Source: Agapanthus africanus (Eukaryota; Streptophyta; Magnoliopsida; Asparagales; Amaryllidaceae). Taken from it: 64,000 nucleotides of DNA. Position numbers and translations under genes: made by a program. Under the pieces are notes generated by a model. That model saw only the letters and a list, made by a program, of their open reading frames with translations. It was not told the origin of the DNA and made no database searches. Location: assembly GCA_030015575.1 (NCBI GenBank), contig CM057349.1, positions 256,489,077-256,553,076 of the forward strand. The letters are read 5' to 3'. Below are positions 21,880 through 32,889 of the stretch, in pieces. How positions within the stretch are numbered: position 1 is the first letter of the stretch; every line of letters begins with the position of its first letter.

Positions 21880-22110
21880 GATGCTCTATCATTTCAGCTT
21901 TTATACCGCGAAGGTCGCGATTGCCCAATCATTTCGGCTATTTTTCGCGGTGCCCAATCATTTCGGCTATTTATTTTATTTTTACTCGCTGCTTTTTATT
22001 GCGAGTTGCCCAATAATTTCAGCTATTTTGCATGCATACATTTTTTTTACTTGCTGATTTTGTTTGCAAGTTGTCCCATCATTTCGGCTATTTCTTATGC
22101 ATATGTGGCT
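21880..22110 (-). repeat. Tat hairpin repeats around CAATCATTTCGGCTATTT
   Basis: Five degenerate units share CAATCATTTCGGCTATTT. The stems before this core differ but pair: CGCGA/TCGCG (21907-21919), ACTCGC/GCGAGT (21984-22006) and ACTTGC/GCAAGT (22049-22071). Confidence 0.7.
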
Positions 22111-22275
22111 TGTCAGCTTCTTACTGCAAGCTTGGAATTAGGCACCGGTTTCGGCATCAGCACCGCTACAACTGGGATATGGCCACCAGCGAATCATCAT
22201 TTGCCTTCGTCGGTGTCGGGCAAAGGTGGCTTAGTAGACAGGGTTAGGATCGATCCCATCGACTAAGGCTTTTGA

Positions 22276-22448
22276 CTTCATGAGCCGTAAGGGTCTCATA
22301 AAGGCGTTTCTCCCTACGAGTCGTGAGGATCTCGTAGGTGCTTTTTCTCCTTAGGAATCGTGAGGATTCCTAAGTGCATGTTCTCCTATAAGTCGTAAGG
22401 ATCTTACAAGAGGGTTTTCTCCTTGTAAGTCGAGAGGACTTACAAAGG
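22276..22448 (-). repeat. Tat hairpin pentad B
   Basis: Five hairpins in the same order as pentad A. The third (22350-22374) has a perfect 10-bp stem CTTAGGAATC/GATTCCTAAG with loop GTGAG. The second pairs CCTACGAG with CTCGTAGG. The fifth pairs TTGTAAGTC with GACTTACAA. Confidence 0.8.
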
Positions 22449-22627
22449 TTGTTCACCATGTAGACATATCCCTAGTCACGGATGGGACTTCGTTAGGGAA
22501 ACTGTTTAGTCACGCCCGTGGATTGTATACAAGGGTCAGCATTGAGCCGCTTGTAGGGCAGTATCGGAGGTTGTGGGGGCTGCTTAAGAATAGGTTTAGG
22601 TCCCTGTAGCTTAAGACTTTCAAATTT
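22449..22627 (-). other. Spacer between Tat pentads B and C
   Basis: A short spacer with no gene. The parts around GGATTGTATACA and TAGGGCAG resemble 21796-21836, so this too is likely a repeated block. Confidence 0.5.
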
Positions 22628-22800
22628 TATGAGCCGTGAGGGTCCCGTAAGAGGGTTCTCCTTACGAGTCGTGAGGATCTCGCAAGTGTGTTTCTCCTTA
22701 GGAATCGTGGGGATCCCTAAGTGTGTTGCTCTCTTGTGAGTCATAAGGATCTCACGCAGGTGGTTTCTCCTTACAAAGTCGAGAGGACCTTGCAAGTGTC
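22628..22800 (-). repeat. Tat hairpin pentad C
   Basis: Five hairpins, ordered as in A and B. The third is CTTAGGAATC/GATCCCTAAG with one mismatch. Arms of the second (CTTACGAG/CTCGCAAG) differ from B by changes that partly compensate. Confidence 0.75.
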
Positions 22801-22802
22801 TT

Positions 22803-23066
22803 TTAACGAGATTGCGCCCTTTCGGGTTTTCACAAAACTCGCCGGTAGCCCTGCTGTTTTTACTCACGGAGCCCTTTCGGGTTTTCATCCGTGCCCATTT
22901 TGCTTATGGACATACTGTTTTTCTTTTTCTTTTTTTTTATTCTAATGAGGTTACGCCCTTTCTGGTTTTCACAAGACTCGCCGGTAGCCCTGCTGTTTTT
23001 ACTCACGGAGCCCTTTTCGGGTTTTCATCCGTGCCCATTTTGCTAATGGACATACCGTTTTCTTTT
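22803..23066 (-). repeat. Tandem duplication of about 135 bp in the Tat 3' region
   Basis: Two copies (about 22803-22936 and 22940-23066) share ACTCGCCGGTAGCCCTGCTG. Each contains the stem CACGGA...TCCGTG with an inner CCC...GGG. Confidence 0.8.
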
Positions 23067-23156
23067 TTTCCTTTTTTTTATTCTCTTTTTTTTATCAGCT
23101 TTGGGATGCTGCAATCCATCGTAGTTTATCAACATCTCGGTCAACGGCTAGTTTTA

Positions 23157-23392
23157 GGACGTACTGGTCCGTTGTTAGTTTAAGGACGTTTCAGTCCACT
23201 GTTAGTTTAAGGACGTTTCGGTCCGCTGTTAGTTTAAGGACATTTCGGTCCCCTGTTAGTTTAAGGACGTTGAGGTCCGTCATTAGTTTAAGCACGTTTC
23301 GGTCCGTTGTTAGTTTAAGGACGTTTCGGTCCGCTGTTAGTTTTAGGACATTTCGGTCCGCTGTTAGTTTAAGGACGTTTCGGTCCGTCATA
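23157..23392 (-). repeat. 27-bp tandem hairpin repeats
   Basis: Nine copies of a 27-bp unit built on GTTAGTTTAAGGACGTTTC. GGAC pairs with GTCC around the loop. The minus strand is open because 27 is a multiple of three. There are no unique spacers, so it is a satellite and not a CRISPR array. Confidence 0.88.
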
Positions 23393-23486
23393 AAGGAAGC
23401 CGGATACCACTTACAGAGTTTAGGCTTAGGAAGATAGCGAGCGGACATAGTCGTCGTCATCTATCATTGACATAAGCCGTGACTCG

Positions 23487-25521
23487 TTAGGCATAGTATT
23501 TCTTCAGGAAGCGGCCGTTTATTGGCCTGAAAGGTCTTTCGCCATGCATGTCCATGAGTAGATAGGCTCCATCCTGTTAGACCTTGTCTATGATGTACGG
23601 GCCTTCATAGTTTGGCTCGAATTTCCCCCGCTTGGCGCCATTGGGGATCATAGGTCTTTTGACTACTAGCACAAGTTCGCCTTGGCGGAATGTCCTCGGC
23701 CTAGTCAATCTTTTATATGAGCGCGTCATCTTTGCTTTATAAGCCTCCAGATTTTGCTACGCTATGAGCCGGGTTTCATCAAGGGCATCGAGCTCCTCAA
23801 GCCGAAGGTGAGCATTCTCTTCATCCGTTAGTTCGTAATGAACTGCCATTCGTAGAGAGGGTAGCTCTATCTCGAGGGGGAGTACCGCTTCTGTACCGAA
23901 TACCAATGCGTATGGAGTTATGTTCGTGGCCGTCTTGAACGTAGTTCGATACGCCCAAAGAGCTTCATGCAGTCTCTCGTGCCAGTCTTTCTTATTTCGT
24001 GACACCGTCTTTTTCACGATCTTCGTCAAGGTCTTGTTGAAAGCCTCAGCTAGACCGTTAGCTCAGGGATTGTAGGCTGATGAGTATCTCCAGTCTATGT
24101 TGTGTTGTTGTGCGAAGCGGCTGATCTTATGGCTTCTATAGGCTGGCCCGTTATCGGAGATAATCCGTCATGGAGTTCCAAACCGATAAATGACGTGTGT
24201 CTTGAAGAAATGGAGGATATTCTCCGTCTTCACTTCCCTCAGTGGTACTGCTTCTGCCTATTTGGAGAAGTAATCAGTTGTCGCCAAAATGAATCGATGT
24301 CCTCTGGACGATGTTGGTTCGATGAGGCCGATTATGTCAGTTCCCCACATTTCGAACGGCCAGCTAGCCACTGTTGGATGTAGCGGATTCGGATGCTGAT
24401 GGATGAAGTCCCCGTGAATCTGGCACGAGTGGCACTGCTTCGTGTATTCGAGGCAGTCTTGGATCATCGTGGGCCAATAATAACCCATCCGTTTGATCTT
24501 CAGCTTCATATTTGGCCTGGCTTGGTGAGAACCACAGAATCCGTCATGAGTTTCTTGGACGACTCTCTTTGCCTCTTCAGGCCCCAGGCATCTTAGCCAT
24601 AAAGAGTCAAATGATCTCTTGTACAGAGTATCATTGACGAAGGCAAAAGATAGAGCTCGCTTCATGAGCTGATGTTTTGAGGACGCGTCTTCAGGTGTTC
24701 GACAGGATATGAAGTAGTCTATAAGACTTCCCTCCAATCCTCAGCCTTTTCCTGGTCTTTTGTTTGCAGGGCCGTTTGCTCGGTCGCTCCCTTTTCTTCG
24801 GACGACTCCGGAGATATTTCTGCCGGCGCAAGAACCCAACGGCTTTGCACAACGATCCTCACATCATCGAGGCTCTCATCGGCCAGTTCTTTAGCAAGCT
24901 TGGCTAATGCATCCGCTTTGCTATTTTCCGCACATGTTATGCTTTCCAAGGTATAGGAAGGTATTTGGGTCAGCAGCTGTTGTACCCTCTGGCCGTACTT
25001 CACCAGTTCTGGTTTGCACGTCTGATAGTCACCGTTTACTTGACTAACGACCAGTTGGGAGTCTCCATATATGAGGAGGTTTTCAATTCCCATGTCGATA
25101 GCGATCTCAAGACCTGCTATCAAAGCTTCGTATTCGGCTTCGTTGTTCGTCCTCGGCTCTGTTAAGGAGAAGGAAAAGCGCATTATTCCTCCTTGTGGAG
25201 TTACGAAGATGAGGCCTACCCCTGATTTGATTATAGGGGTGCTTTGCTTGCGCTTCTTCATGGAAGACGCTCCATCAAAATAAAGTTCCCATCGGGTGCT
25301 ATTACCGCCGATCGTGTCAAACGCATGCTCATCTGGCAGTTTGTAATTCAAAGGAGAATAGGCAGGTATTGGATGCTCGACGAGGAAGTCGGCGATGGCC
25401 TGGCCTTTCACCGCCTTAAGAGGCTGATAAGTTATCGAGAACTCCATTAAGAGCAAGGCCCATTTAGCGAGCCGTCCCGTTAATATGGCCTTTGACATTA
25501 AATATTTGAGGGGATCCACCT
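23487..25521 (-). pseudogene. pol: Tat pol, 3' part: RNase H and integrase
   Basis: Reading leftward from 25521: end of a decayed first RNase H/connection (SKAILTGRLAKWALLLMEFS), then a complete second RNase H (FDGAS, NNEAEYEAL, YGDSQLVV, NSKADALAK give D, E, D, D; about 25350-24850). A one-base frameshift follows near 24729. Integrase comes next, with a zinc-binding pattern (CHSCQIHGDF), WGTDIIG, SDNGPAY and NGLAEAFNKTL. A C-terminal part ends in a stop at 23487-23489. Further in-frame stops lie near 24255, 24165, 24062, 23757 and 23590. The enzymes copy and integrate the element; this copy cannot. E4's LTR removed the upstream part at 25521, and 19 codons of LTR sequence extend the open frame artificially. 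Confidence 0.92.
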
Positions 25522-26777
25522 TGTTGGAGATAGTGCCCTCAGAGTCAATTATTGGATCACAGGCACGTGATTGCAAAGATTGATGGAGGGTTTATTCCGG
25601 TAGGACAGTCTTACTCAAGATGATAGTATGCTATCTGGTTTATCTTTATCATCGTGTACTGCTTTAGGTGACCTTGCAGGTCGCTATTACACGTTGATAG
25701 AGCCCCTAGGATTCTTGCTTGACTGCCAGCAGTATGAGGGCGATCATATACGTGGGAGCTGGTAGTCTATAAGCACATCCTTAAAAGGTCCCTAGTCGTG
25801 GGAGTTTTGAGACAGGGCATCGATACTCCAGAGTAGACTAGTGTATACAGTCGAAACCCCGACGAGGGGCGGTGGCCGGTCTCACAAGCCACTGGTGTCA
25901 GTTGGTTCACCTAAGATGTATACAGGTGCTCATTGGGTTATGAGTACACCGGACAGGACTCGTCGGGAACATGCTAGTTGGTTTTATACCTGACGTCAGA
26001 TAGCAGTTCCCTGGTGACATGTGTACAGGTTAGTTCATCGACCTGAGATCATCATTTGTCTCGTGTGAGTTCCCACTGTACTTTGATTACTACCCTACCA
26101 CGCTCAAAGGAGACGTGCAAACAGGTTTTTGTTGGGTACAGTCCCGAGCCACATGGAGGCAGTGAGCGGATCTGCAGAGGTTCGTCTCTCCCGGTATTGG
26201 GGGTGAGGTCGCGCTGTGTCTAGGAGAGCCATTACACGAAGTCCTTGGCCAAGGCAGGAGATTTACTGGTAGGTATTCCAGTAGTATCTCAGGGTGTTCT
26301 GGGCTACACTCCGACACGACTTGTACCGCTTTTGGGGGTCTGACTTTTACCAACCCCCTAGGCCCACCATGCGATGCTCATAGACGAACGGACCGGACTG
26401 TACGGATATTGTCACTGACAGGCTCAGTAGGGTGTCAGGATGAGTTCGCTCATCGACGTCCCTTTTGGTCAATAGCAGGTAGCCCGTCACGTATGGCTAA
26501 TACCTCTGACGTGCTAGTGGTTAAATCCACAGCCATAGTATTGACGAGTCTTTAGAGTCCCCCACAAAACAGTTTCTCCAGTTTCGGGCGAAACGCTGTA
26601 GAGGCCGTATGGAGATATGGCAGGGTTCGATCAGATACGTGCGGTATTGCACGGATCATGATCGGACGGTTAATATTAGCGGGCTTTGGTTTAAGCCGGA
26701 TCCTAGTATTGTACAGTGTAGATTTTGTCTCATTGCATTTGTATTCAGTCGGAATACAAATGCGGGTATGTATATAC
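25522..26777 (+). repeat. E4 5' LTR, first part
   Basis: Begins TGTTGGAGATAG and stops at the E3 target site TATAC (26773-26777). It contains the perfect 12-bp hairpin GCATTTGTATTC/GAATACAAATGC at 26735-26763. It continues at 36809. Confidence 0.93.
26773..26777. repeat. Target-site duplication TATAC, left copy (E3)
   Basis: TATAC before the E3 start and again at 36804-36808 after its end. Confidence 0.95.
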
Positions 26778-28987
26778 TGTTGGAGATAGTGCCCTCAGAG
26801 TCAATTATTGGATCACAGACACGTGATTGCAATGATTGAGGGAGGACCTATCCCGGTAGGACAGTCTTACTCGAGATGATAGTATGCTATCTGGTTTACC
26901 TTTATCATCGTGTACTGCTTTAGGTGACCTGACAGGTCACTATTGCACGTTGATAGAGCCCCTAGGATTCTCGCTTGGCTGCCAGCAGTATGAGGGCGAT
27001 CATATAAGTGAGAGCTGGAGTCTATAAGCACATCCTTAAAAGGTCCCTAGTCGTGGGAGTTTCGAGACGGGGCATCGATTCTCCAGAGTAGACTAGTGTA
27101 TACAGTCGAGACCCCGACGAGGGGCGGTGGCCGGTCTCACAAGCCACTGGTGTCAGTTGGATCACCTAAGATGTATACAGGTGCTCATTGGGTTATGAGT
27201 ACACCGGACAGGACTCGCCGGGAACATGCTAGTTGGTCTTATACCTGACGTCAGATAGCAGTTCCCAGGTGACATGTGTACAGGTTAGTTCATCGACCTG
27301 GGGATCGTCATTTGTCTCGTGTGAGTTCCCACTGTGCTTTGATTACTACCCTACCACGGCTCAAAGGAGTCGTGCAAACAGGTTTTAGTTGGGTACAGTC
27401 CCGAGCCACATGGAGGCAGTGAGCGGATCTTCGGGGGTTCGTCTCTCCCGGTATTGGGGGTGAGGTCGCGCTGTGTCTAGGAGAGCCATTACACGAAGTC
27501 CTTGGCCAAGGCAGGAGATTTACTGGTAGGTATTCCAGTAGTATCTCAGGGTGTTCTGGGCTACACTCCGACACGACTTGTATCGCTTTTGGGGGTCTGA
27601 CTTTTACCAACCCCCTAGGCCCGACATGCGATGCTCATAGACGAACGGACCGGACTGTACGGATATTGTCACTGACATGCTCAGTAGGGTGTCAGGATGA
27701 GTTCGCTCATCGACGTCCCTTTTGGTCAATAACTGGTGGCCCGTTACGTATTGGCTTATACCTCTGACGTGCTAGTGGTTAAATCCACAGCCATAGTATT
27801 GACGAGTCTTTAGAGTCCACCACACATTCAGTTACTCAGCTTTCGGGCGAAACGCTGTAGAGGCCGTATGGAGATATGGCAGGGTCCGATCAGATACGTG
27901 CGGTATTGCACGGATCAGGATCGGACGGTTTGTACTAGAGGCCGTATAGTTATATGGCAGGGTTCGATCAGATTCGTGCGGTATTGCACGGATCAGGATC
28001 GGACGAACATTACTAGCCGGCTTTAGTTTAAGCCGGATCCTAGTTTAGTACAGTGTAGATTTTGTCTCTTTGCATTTGTATCCGGACGGAATACAGATGC
28101 GGGTGTGTATGCACAGTTTCGGGGTTTTCCTGTAATTTATTACGGGACCAGTTTTCTGGAGTTGCCAGTTTGCATTCCGTTCCGGCCGGTTTTCCTTTGT
28201 TCTTTCCCGGCCGGACTTTTCCGATGGAGGGGTTTATTTGCAAGTTTGCAAATAACACTTTGTGGAGGGTTTTATTGCAAAAGTATTGATTATGATATCT
28301 TTCATCCATCACTTGCATTTATTAAGACTTGAAAGGGTATGGGTTGGATTTAAATGAAGTATGGTTGATGTTTTGTTTATGGTCACCCTTGCTTTCTACT
28401 ACACTTACCTCCCTCTTGCATTTTGTTCACAACTCCACCACCATTCCTCATTGATATTGGCCGGCCACACATTTTTGAAGAGGGGAGAAAAATGAGAGAG
28501 TTTCATTTTGGTATGATAGCATTATTCTTGATCTCATTTCATGCTAGAAAAATGCAAGCACCATTTTTCTTCTTGATTCCTCCATCATCTTTCAAATGGC
28601 AACTAAACCCCAAAGTGAGACATAGCCTCTACACTACACATTCTACAGCTTATCTTGGGCATGTCGACTTGCCGGCTTCATGCCCGAGTTGCCTCGGTAT
28701 TGAGGTGGGAGCCCGTAAAAGATGCAGGCGATGTGGTGCCCTTCCGGCGAGGAGGCGACGACCGAAGTTTTCCGCGAGGAGATCGGAGTGGAGATGAAGA
28801 CCGGAGGACTCGGATCAGTCGGTATATCTCTTCCCTATCTTGTTACTTTGCTAGAACTAGTTTAATGGTCCGATCCGGAGTTTAGTGCGCGGTGGTGCCG
28901 GTTTGCTAAGTTCGCAAAATTAAACTTTATCACCGCTTCCGCATTTGGCCGTCGGTTTGACGGCCGGGGCGCCGCCGTGCACTTACA
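26778..28987 (+). repeat. E3 5' LTR
   Basis: Starts TGTTGGAGATAG, ends CACTTACA, 2210 bp. The stem GCATTTGTAT...ATACAGATGC (28072-28100, one G-T pair) corresponds to the E4 hairpin. The 124-codon frame that recurs in both LTRs has no known domain. Confidence 0.97.
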
Positions 28988-28988
28988 G

Positions 28989-29000
28989 TGGTATCAGAGC
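28989..29000 (+). other. Primer binding site of E3
   Basis: TGGTATCAGAGC after one base from the LTR, complementary to initiator-Met tRNA. Confidence 0.95.
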
Positions 29001-31166
29001 CTCGCCATTAACTTCGTCTAGCTTCGTTTGATGTGTTTTGCATTTCCGATCGACCAAAATTCCAAAATCTACATTTTCCTTCGCATCAGTTTTCTGTCGA
29101 ATTTTTTCTGTCTCCAAAATTTTTTCAGGTTACAGAAAAGTGATCTACCAGAAGATATAAGAATTCTGCAGAAATACGATAAAGTGAATCGTCTGCCAGA
29201 GCGCGGAACCGCGGCCAAAACCCCCATTGGGCCGCGGTTTCGCCGCACTGTAGTGAGATTAAGTTATCATATTTCTTCAGTTTCTTTATGGGCTAAAAAT
29301 AGGGGTTTTGGAATATTAAAATTGGGCCCAGAATTTTTGTGAGTGCTACAGTATTGCTTGGGGGCCCACTTGTTAATTTTTGATTGATCGGATATTTTAA
29401 ACACATTTTTTCACAGTATTTACATTATATCTGCGACCGTGAATGTCACTCGATCGGTAAATCCGGTCTAACTGCTATAGCCCGGTTAGACGGATTTGCG
29501 AACGTGACTTTCACGTTGATGTTTTGTGTTTTTGCTGTGATGTTGCGGATCGGTCGTGGGGGATAGCCTGGCTGCAATGCTAGTACAGTTTCTGTTGTAT
29601 TATGTACATTTGTTGTTGCGGGGCGAGCGTCCGACATGTGGACTGCCGTCACTGCCTGATTGTATTATTATTTTGGGGCACGACCTTGTTGCGGTCGATG
29701 TACCCGTTGTATGTATATTTTACTTTCTGTACTAGGGTTACCCCGCGGAGGGGTGCACGGATAGCCGGGTTCTAGAGGGCAACGGGCCCGCATCTCAGGG
29801 CATTGAGACGGAGGGGGCTTCAGTCTGGGATTGGCGGGCTATTCGCCGCACTCGTAGGGGGTATAGGATTTCATTGCATAGGCTATCCACACGACCAGGG
29901 GAACGTCGGGTTTCAGTAGTGGCTCTGTGAAACCCGGGGATCCCAGATATCTGTATTGTTCTGTGATGCTGTACATTTCTGTGATGTTGCATTTTATTCA
30001 CGCCTTGAGCGAAATACTATATATTGGTATATATATTAGTAGATGTTGTATATGTTTTTCATCCGCGCTAGTCCAGTCCCCGCTCTGCCGTTAGTTAGCT
30101 AACCTAACGGGTGATGACGGGACCCAGTGGCGAATGCGGATGGCATATACGTACGTCAGTATATTTTCGTTCTTTGTGGTGTGATCAATTGATGGGACTG
30201 CGTTGATTCGGATCAATGCAAGTTAAACAAACCTAATCTGATGTTGTTGGAACACTTTTCAAAAAGCTGTTATTGCAAGGACGTTCACTTTTGTTTTGCA
30301 TCGTGGTATTCATTTAGAATATCCTGCTCCTCAGTCGACGAGGCAAGGGCCGAGATCCCTTCACAGGGAGTGACCCCTTGGACAGAAGTTTGCGTCACGG
30401 CATTAACTTCACTATAGCCGATTACTTTTGCTTTGCACAGTGATATTCGGTTATGAATATCCAGCACCCCATTCTACGGGGAAAGAGCCGAGATCCCTTC
30501 ACCGGGAGTGACCTCTTTAGTAAAGGTTTTCGTCACTATATTTTCTAAAAAGCTATCCGTTCCTTCAACGATATCAAGTTCATTACGTTAAAGGTTTTCG
30601 CCAGAAACCATTCGTAGCCCTCCGTCGTTTCATATGGATAGTCAATAGTATTCAAGCTGTGTTTGTTGGCCATAGTCAAGGCACAGTGTTTGGTAGCTGT
30701 TGGTTATTCATATGCAGCATAGATAGATGCGTTGGTTTGGGACAGTCGTATAGCCTTGTTGGCCCTAGTCAAGGGCTTGTACGGGTGGGTTCAAATCAAC
30801 CTGGACAATGACGGGTAGAACTTGACATGTGACTTATGATTTGTTGGCCTTAGTCAAGGTCATAAGAGCATGGGGTAAAAATCCACATCGGGAGTTTCAA
30901 AAGAACTGAAACTTGCCAGATATGCGCATACCTTCTGGAGTGTGATAGCCTAAGCGGATTCCGTCACGTTATCATGCGATGATAGTTGGATCCCGATTCC
31001 CACTGATGAGTTGGTTTACTCCTCGGGTGACCCCGACTAATTCTTCTTTCAGGTTTGGAGGAGAATTTGAGGTACAGTGGGAGGTTTCCAGATTAGATAA
31101 ATTGGTAACCATTCTGATCTTGGTTTGAGTGCACGCTGAGTGTTTCTTTTCTCTCTCTCTTGGCAG
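29001..31166 (+). other. E3 non-coding structured leader
   Basis: Same order of parts as E2: GC-rich hairpin (29203-29243), one hairpin module (about 29751-29852; CGGATAGCC/GGCTATTCG), two-copy module (about 30297-30530), three short hairpins (30665, 30758 and 30843; loops CATA, CCTA, CTTA) and a polypyrimidine/AG site ending at 31166. There is no gag. Confidence 0.8.
29203..29243 (+). repeat. GC-rich leader hairpin (E3)
   Basis: GCGGAACCGCGGCC pairs with GGCCGCGGTTTCGC with one mismatch. It starts 214 nt after the primer site. Confidence 0.88.
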
Positions 31167-32889
31167 CGACCATTGACCCGACCCTAAGACTACGACTCAG
31201 AGACCAAGTTGACCGAACCTTCTTAACACTGGCTTTTGGATTGTCAGAGTTGCAGACCTCATTGCCACTCCTACTTTTACCCTTTTCTCCAGGACACCCC
31301 GTATTACTACGAACGTCCACTTCCATTGGACAAAACCATCGTATGGTTAGATACGAACTCGAAGGAATTCGAGGATGGTTTCCGGTTCTGGAGAAAACGG
31401 ATAGGATTATTCAGTTGTCTTTTCCCTTTCACCTTCTCTCAAGTTGTGAGTACTCCTTGGTTTAGGAGATAGTACACCTATTGCGCAAATTGGATAGTCT
31501 TCTTCCAAACCTTAGGCTGGTGCCGACCGGTAGGGAATGAAGAAAACCAATTAGCCTAAATGGTGTGCAGAAGGTATTAAGATTAAGACAAAGCAAGGGA
31601 TTAGTAAGAGGGCAAAGTAAATTGCGATTGGTATTCACGACCAAACCAAGTATTTCTTCGCCAATCCTAAATCACCTTTGTATTTCTCCAGGACACTCCG
31701 TATCACTACGAAGATCCACAGTTTATTTGGATACTCCATCGTATGGTTATATACGAACTCGAAAGGAACTTGTTCCAGTTCGGGGATGGATTCTGGTCCG
31801 GGAGAAATAGGAATAAGGTTTATTCGGTTGTCTTTTATCTTCACCTTCTCTCGCATTGCGAGTGCTCCTTGGACTAGGACAGTACACCCATTATGCTTAT
31901 TGGATAGTCTTCTTCCAAACCATAGGCTGGTGCCGAACGGTAGGGAAGGAAGAAAACCGATTGGCCTAAAGGGGTGTGCAGAAGGTAATGACTAAAGACA
32001 TATAAAGGGATTTGGAGAGGTGGCAAAGAATTATACGGTTATAGTTGTGAATCTGGATAATGGAAGAGGCATTACTAGGAATACCAGGATACCCCATCGA
32101 AACATTTTAATGTTTCAGTTCACTGTGTAATGTTAAAAGAAAATTGATTTCCCGATTAGATACTTACTCCAGGGTATGTATTTACCAGGTTTGATTCTCA
32201 CATCTGTATGCTTTTACAGATGATGAGTGGGAGTAAGTTATTGGGAATTGGGTGATCATCCTCATTATATCGGGATTCGTTGTAATCGGTGATATTTGAG
32301 GAGATCACCTGGGCTGTTTGCCGGTCGGCAAATATTTGGTTTTGAATATCCGCCGTTGTGCACCAATTTCAAATTGATATATCTGTACGTCTATTTTCAT
32401 AGAGTGAGATATACCTTTTGATATTATGTCGATGACATTTACCTATATCAGTGGATGGTTAGGTAAGGAGCATTAAACAACGGTGTAATTCTTCTTAGCC
32501 ATAAGTACAGTTTTCAACCTACGACACACAGTGAAAGAGTTGTATGACTCGGCGGACTTATACAGAGTATTGTATGTTGTCCAGTGTCCATTAGGACAGA
32601 GGGGTTGGTCCTCATACTATATTCTGTTTACTTTTAACTTCTCTAGTTCTTAGACATGTGTTTCGTAGAAACACAGGGTCTAAGTTTTGAGGAGTTATAA
32701 GTATTTGAATAGAGTAGAGAACCAAGTGTAGCAAGTATCGGGATTCTTCAAAGTGATCGAAGATGTAGATACTTGTGTATGGTATTCAGTTGATAATAAT
32801 GATAAAGAGAAATTGCTTCTCTTTCAGGTTACTTATAATTGGAAGCATTCCTAAGTTGAGTAACGCTGATCGGCCTCTTTCCATTTAGT
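31167..32889 (+). repeat. E3 region of tandem duplication replacing the first part of pol
   Basis: Two copies of a unit of about 399 bp start at CTCCAGGACAC (31287) and CTCCAGGACACTCCG (31686). Each has CGTATGGTTATATACGA-like palindromes and CTTCTTCCAAACC. No match to the protease or integrase of E2 is visible. The last part (32100-32889) has hairpin-rich sequence without a clear pol match. E4 has the same duplication. Confidence 0.7.

Larger units (their letters stand above)
5832..25521 (-). mobile_element. Tat-type Ty3/gypsy element, minus strand, split by E2
   Basis: On the minus strand the order is pol end (25521 to 23487), a long 3' non-coding region of satellites (23480 to 19475), the E2 insertion, then a gene in antisense (plus strand, 6104-9396). 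Pol followed by a long repeat-rich region with an extra, often antisense, ORF carrying a plant mobile domain is known for the Tat/Retand group. Its RNase H is of the second type that Tat elements carry after a decayed first one. Gag, protease and RT are missing because E4 cut the element at 25521. Its own LTRs are not seen; the left limit is set only by the edge of E1. Confidence 0.75.

Noticed and set aside
23157-23392. Regular short repeats resembling a CRISPR array
   Set aside because: No unique spacers, units directly joined, and the surroundings are a plant retrotransposon.
25522-25576. N-terminal 19 residues of the Tat RNase H open frame
   Set aside because: They are reverse-strand E4 LTR sequence fused by insertion; the same residues appear at other LTR starts (for example 52900-52954).
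28423-28797. Open frame of 124 codons found again at 36239-36613
   Set aside because: It is duplicated because it lies in the E3 LTRs; no domain is seen and the counterpart in E4 is not open.
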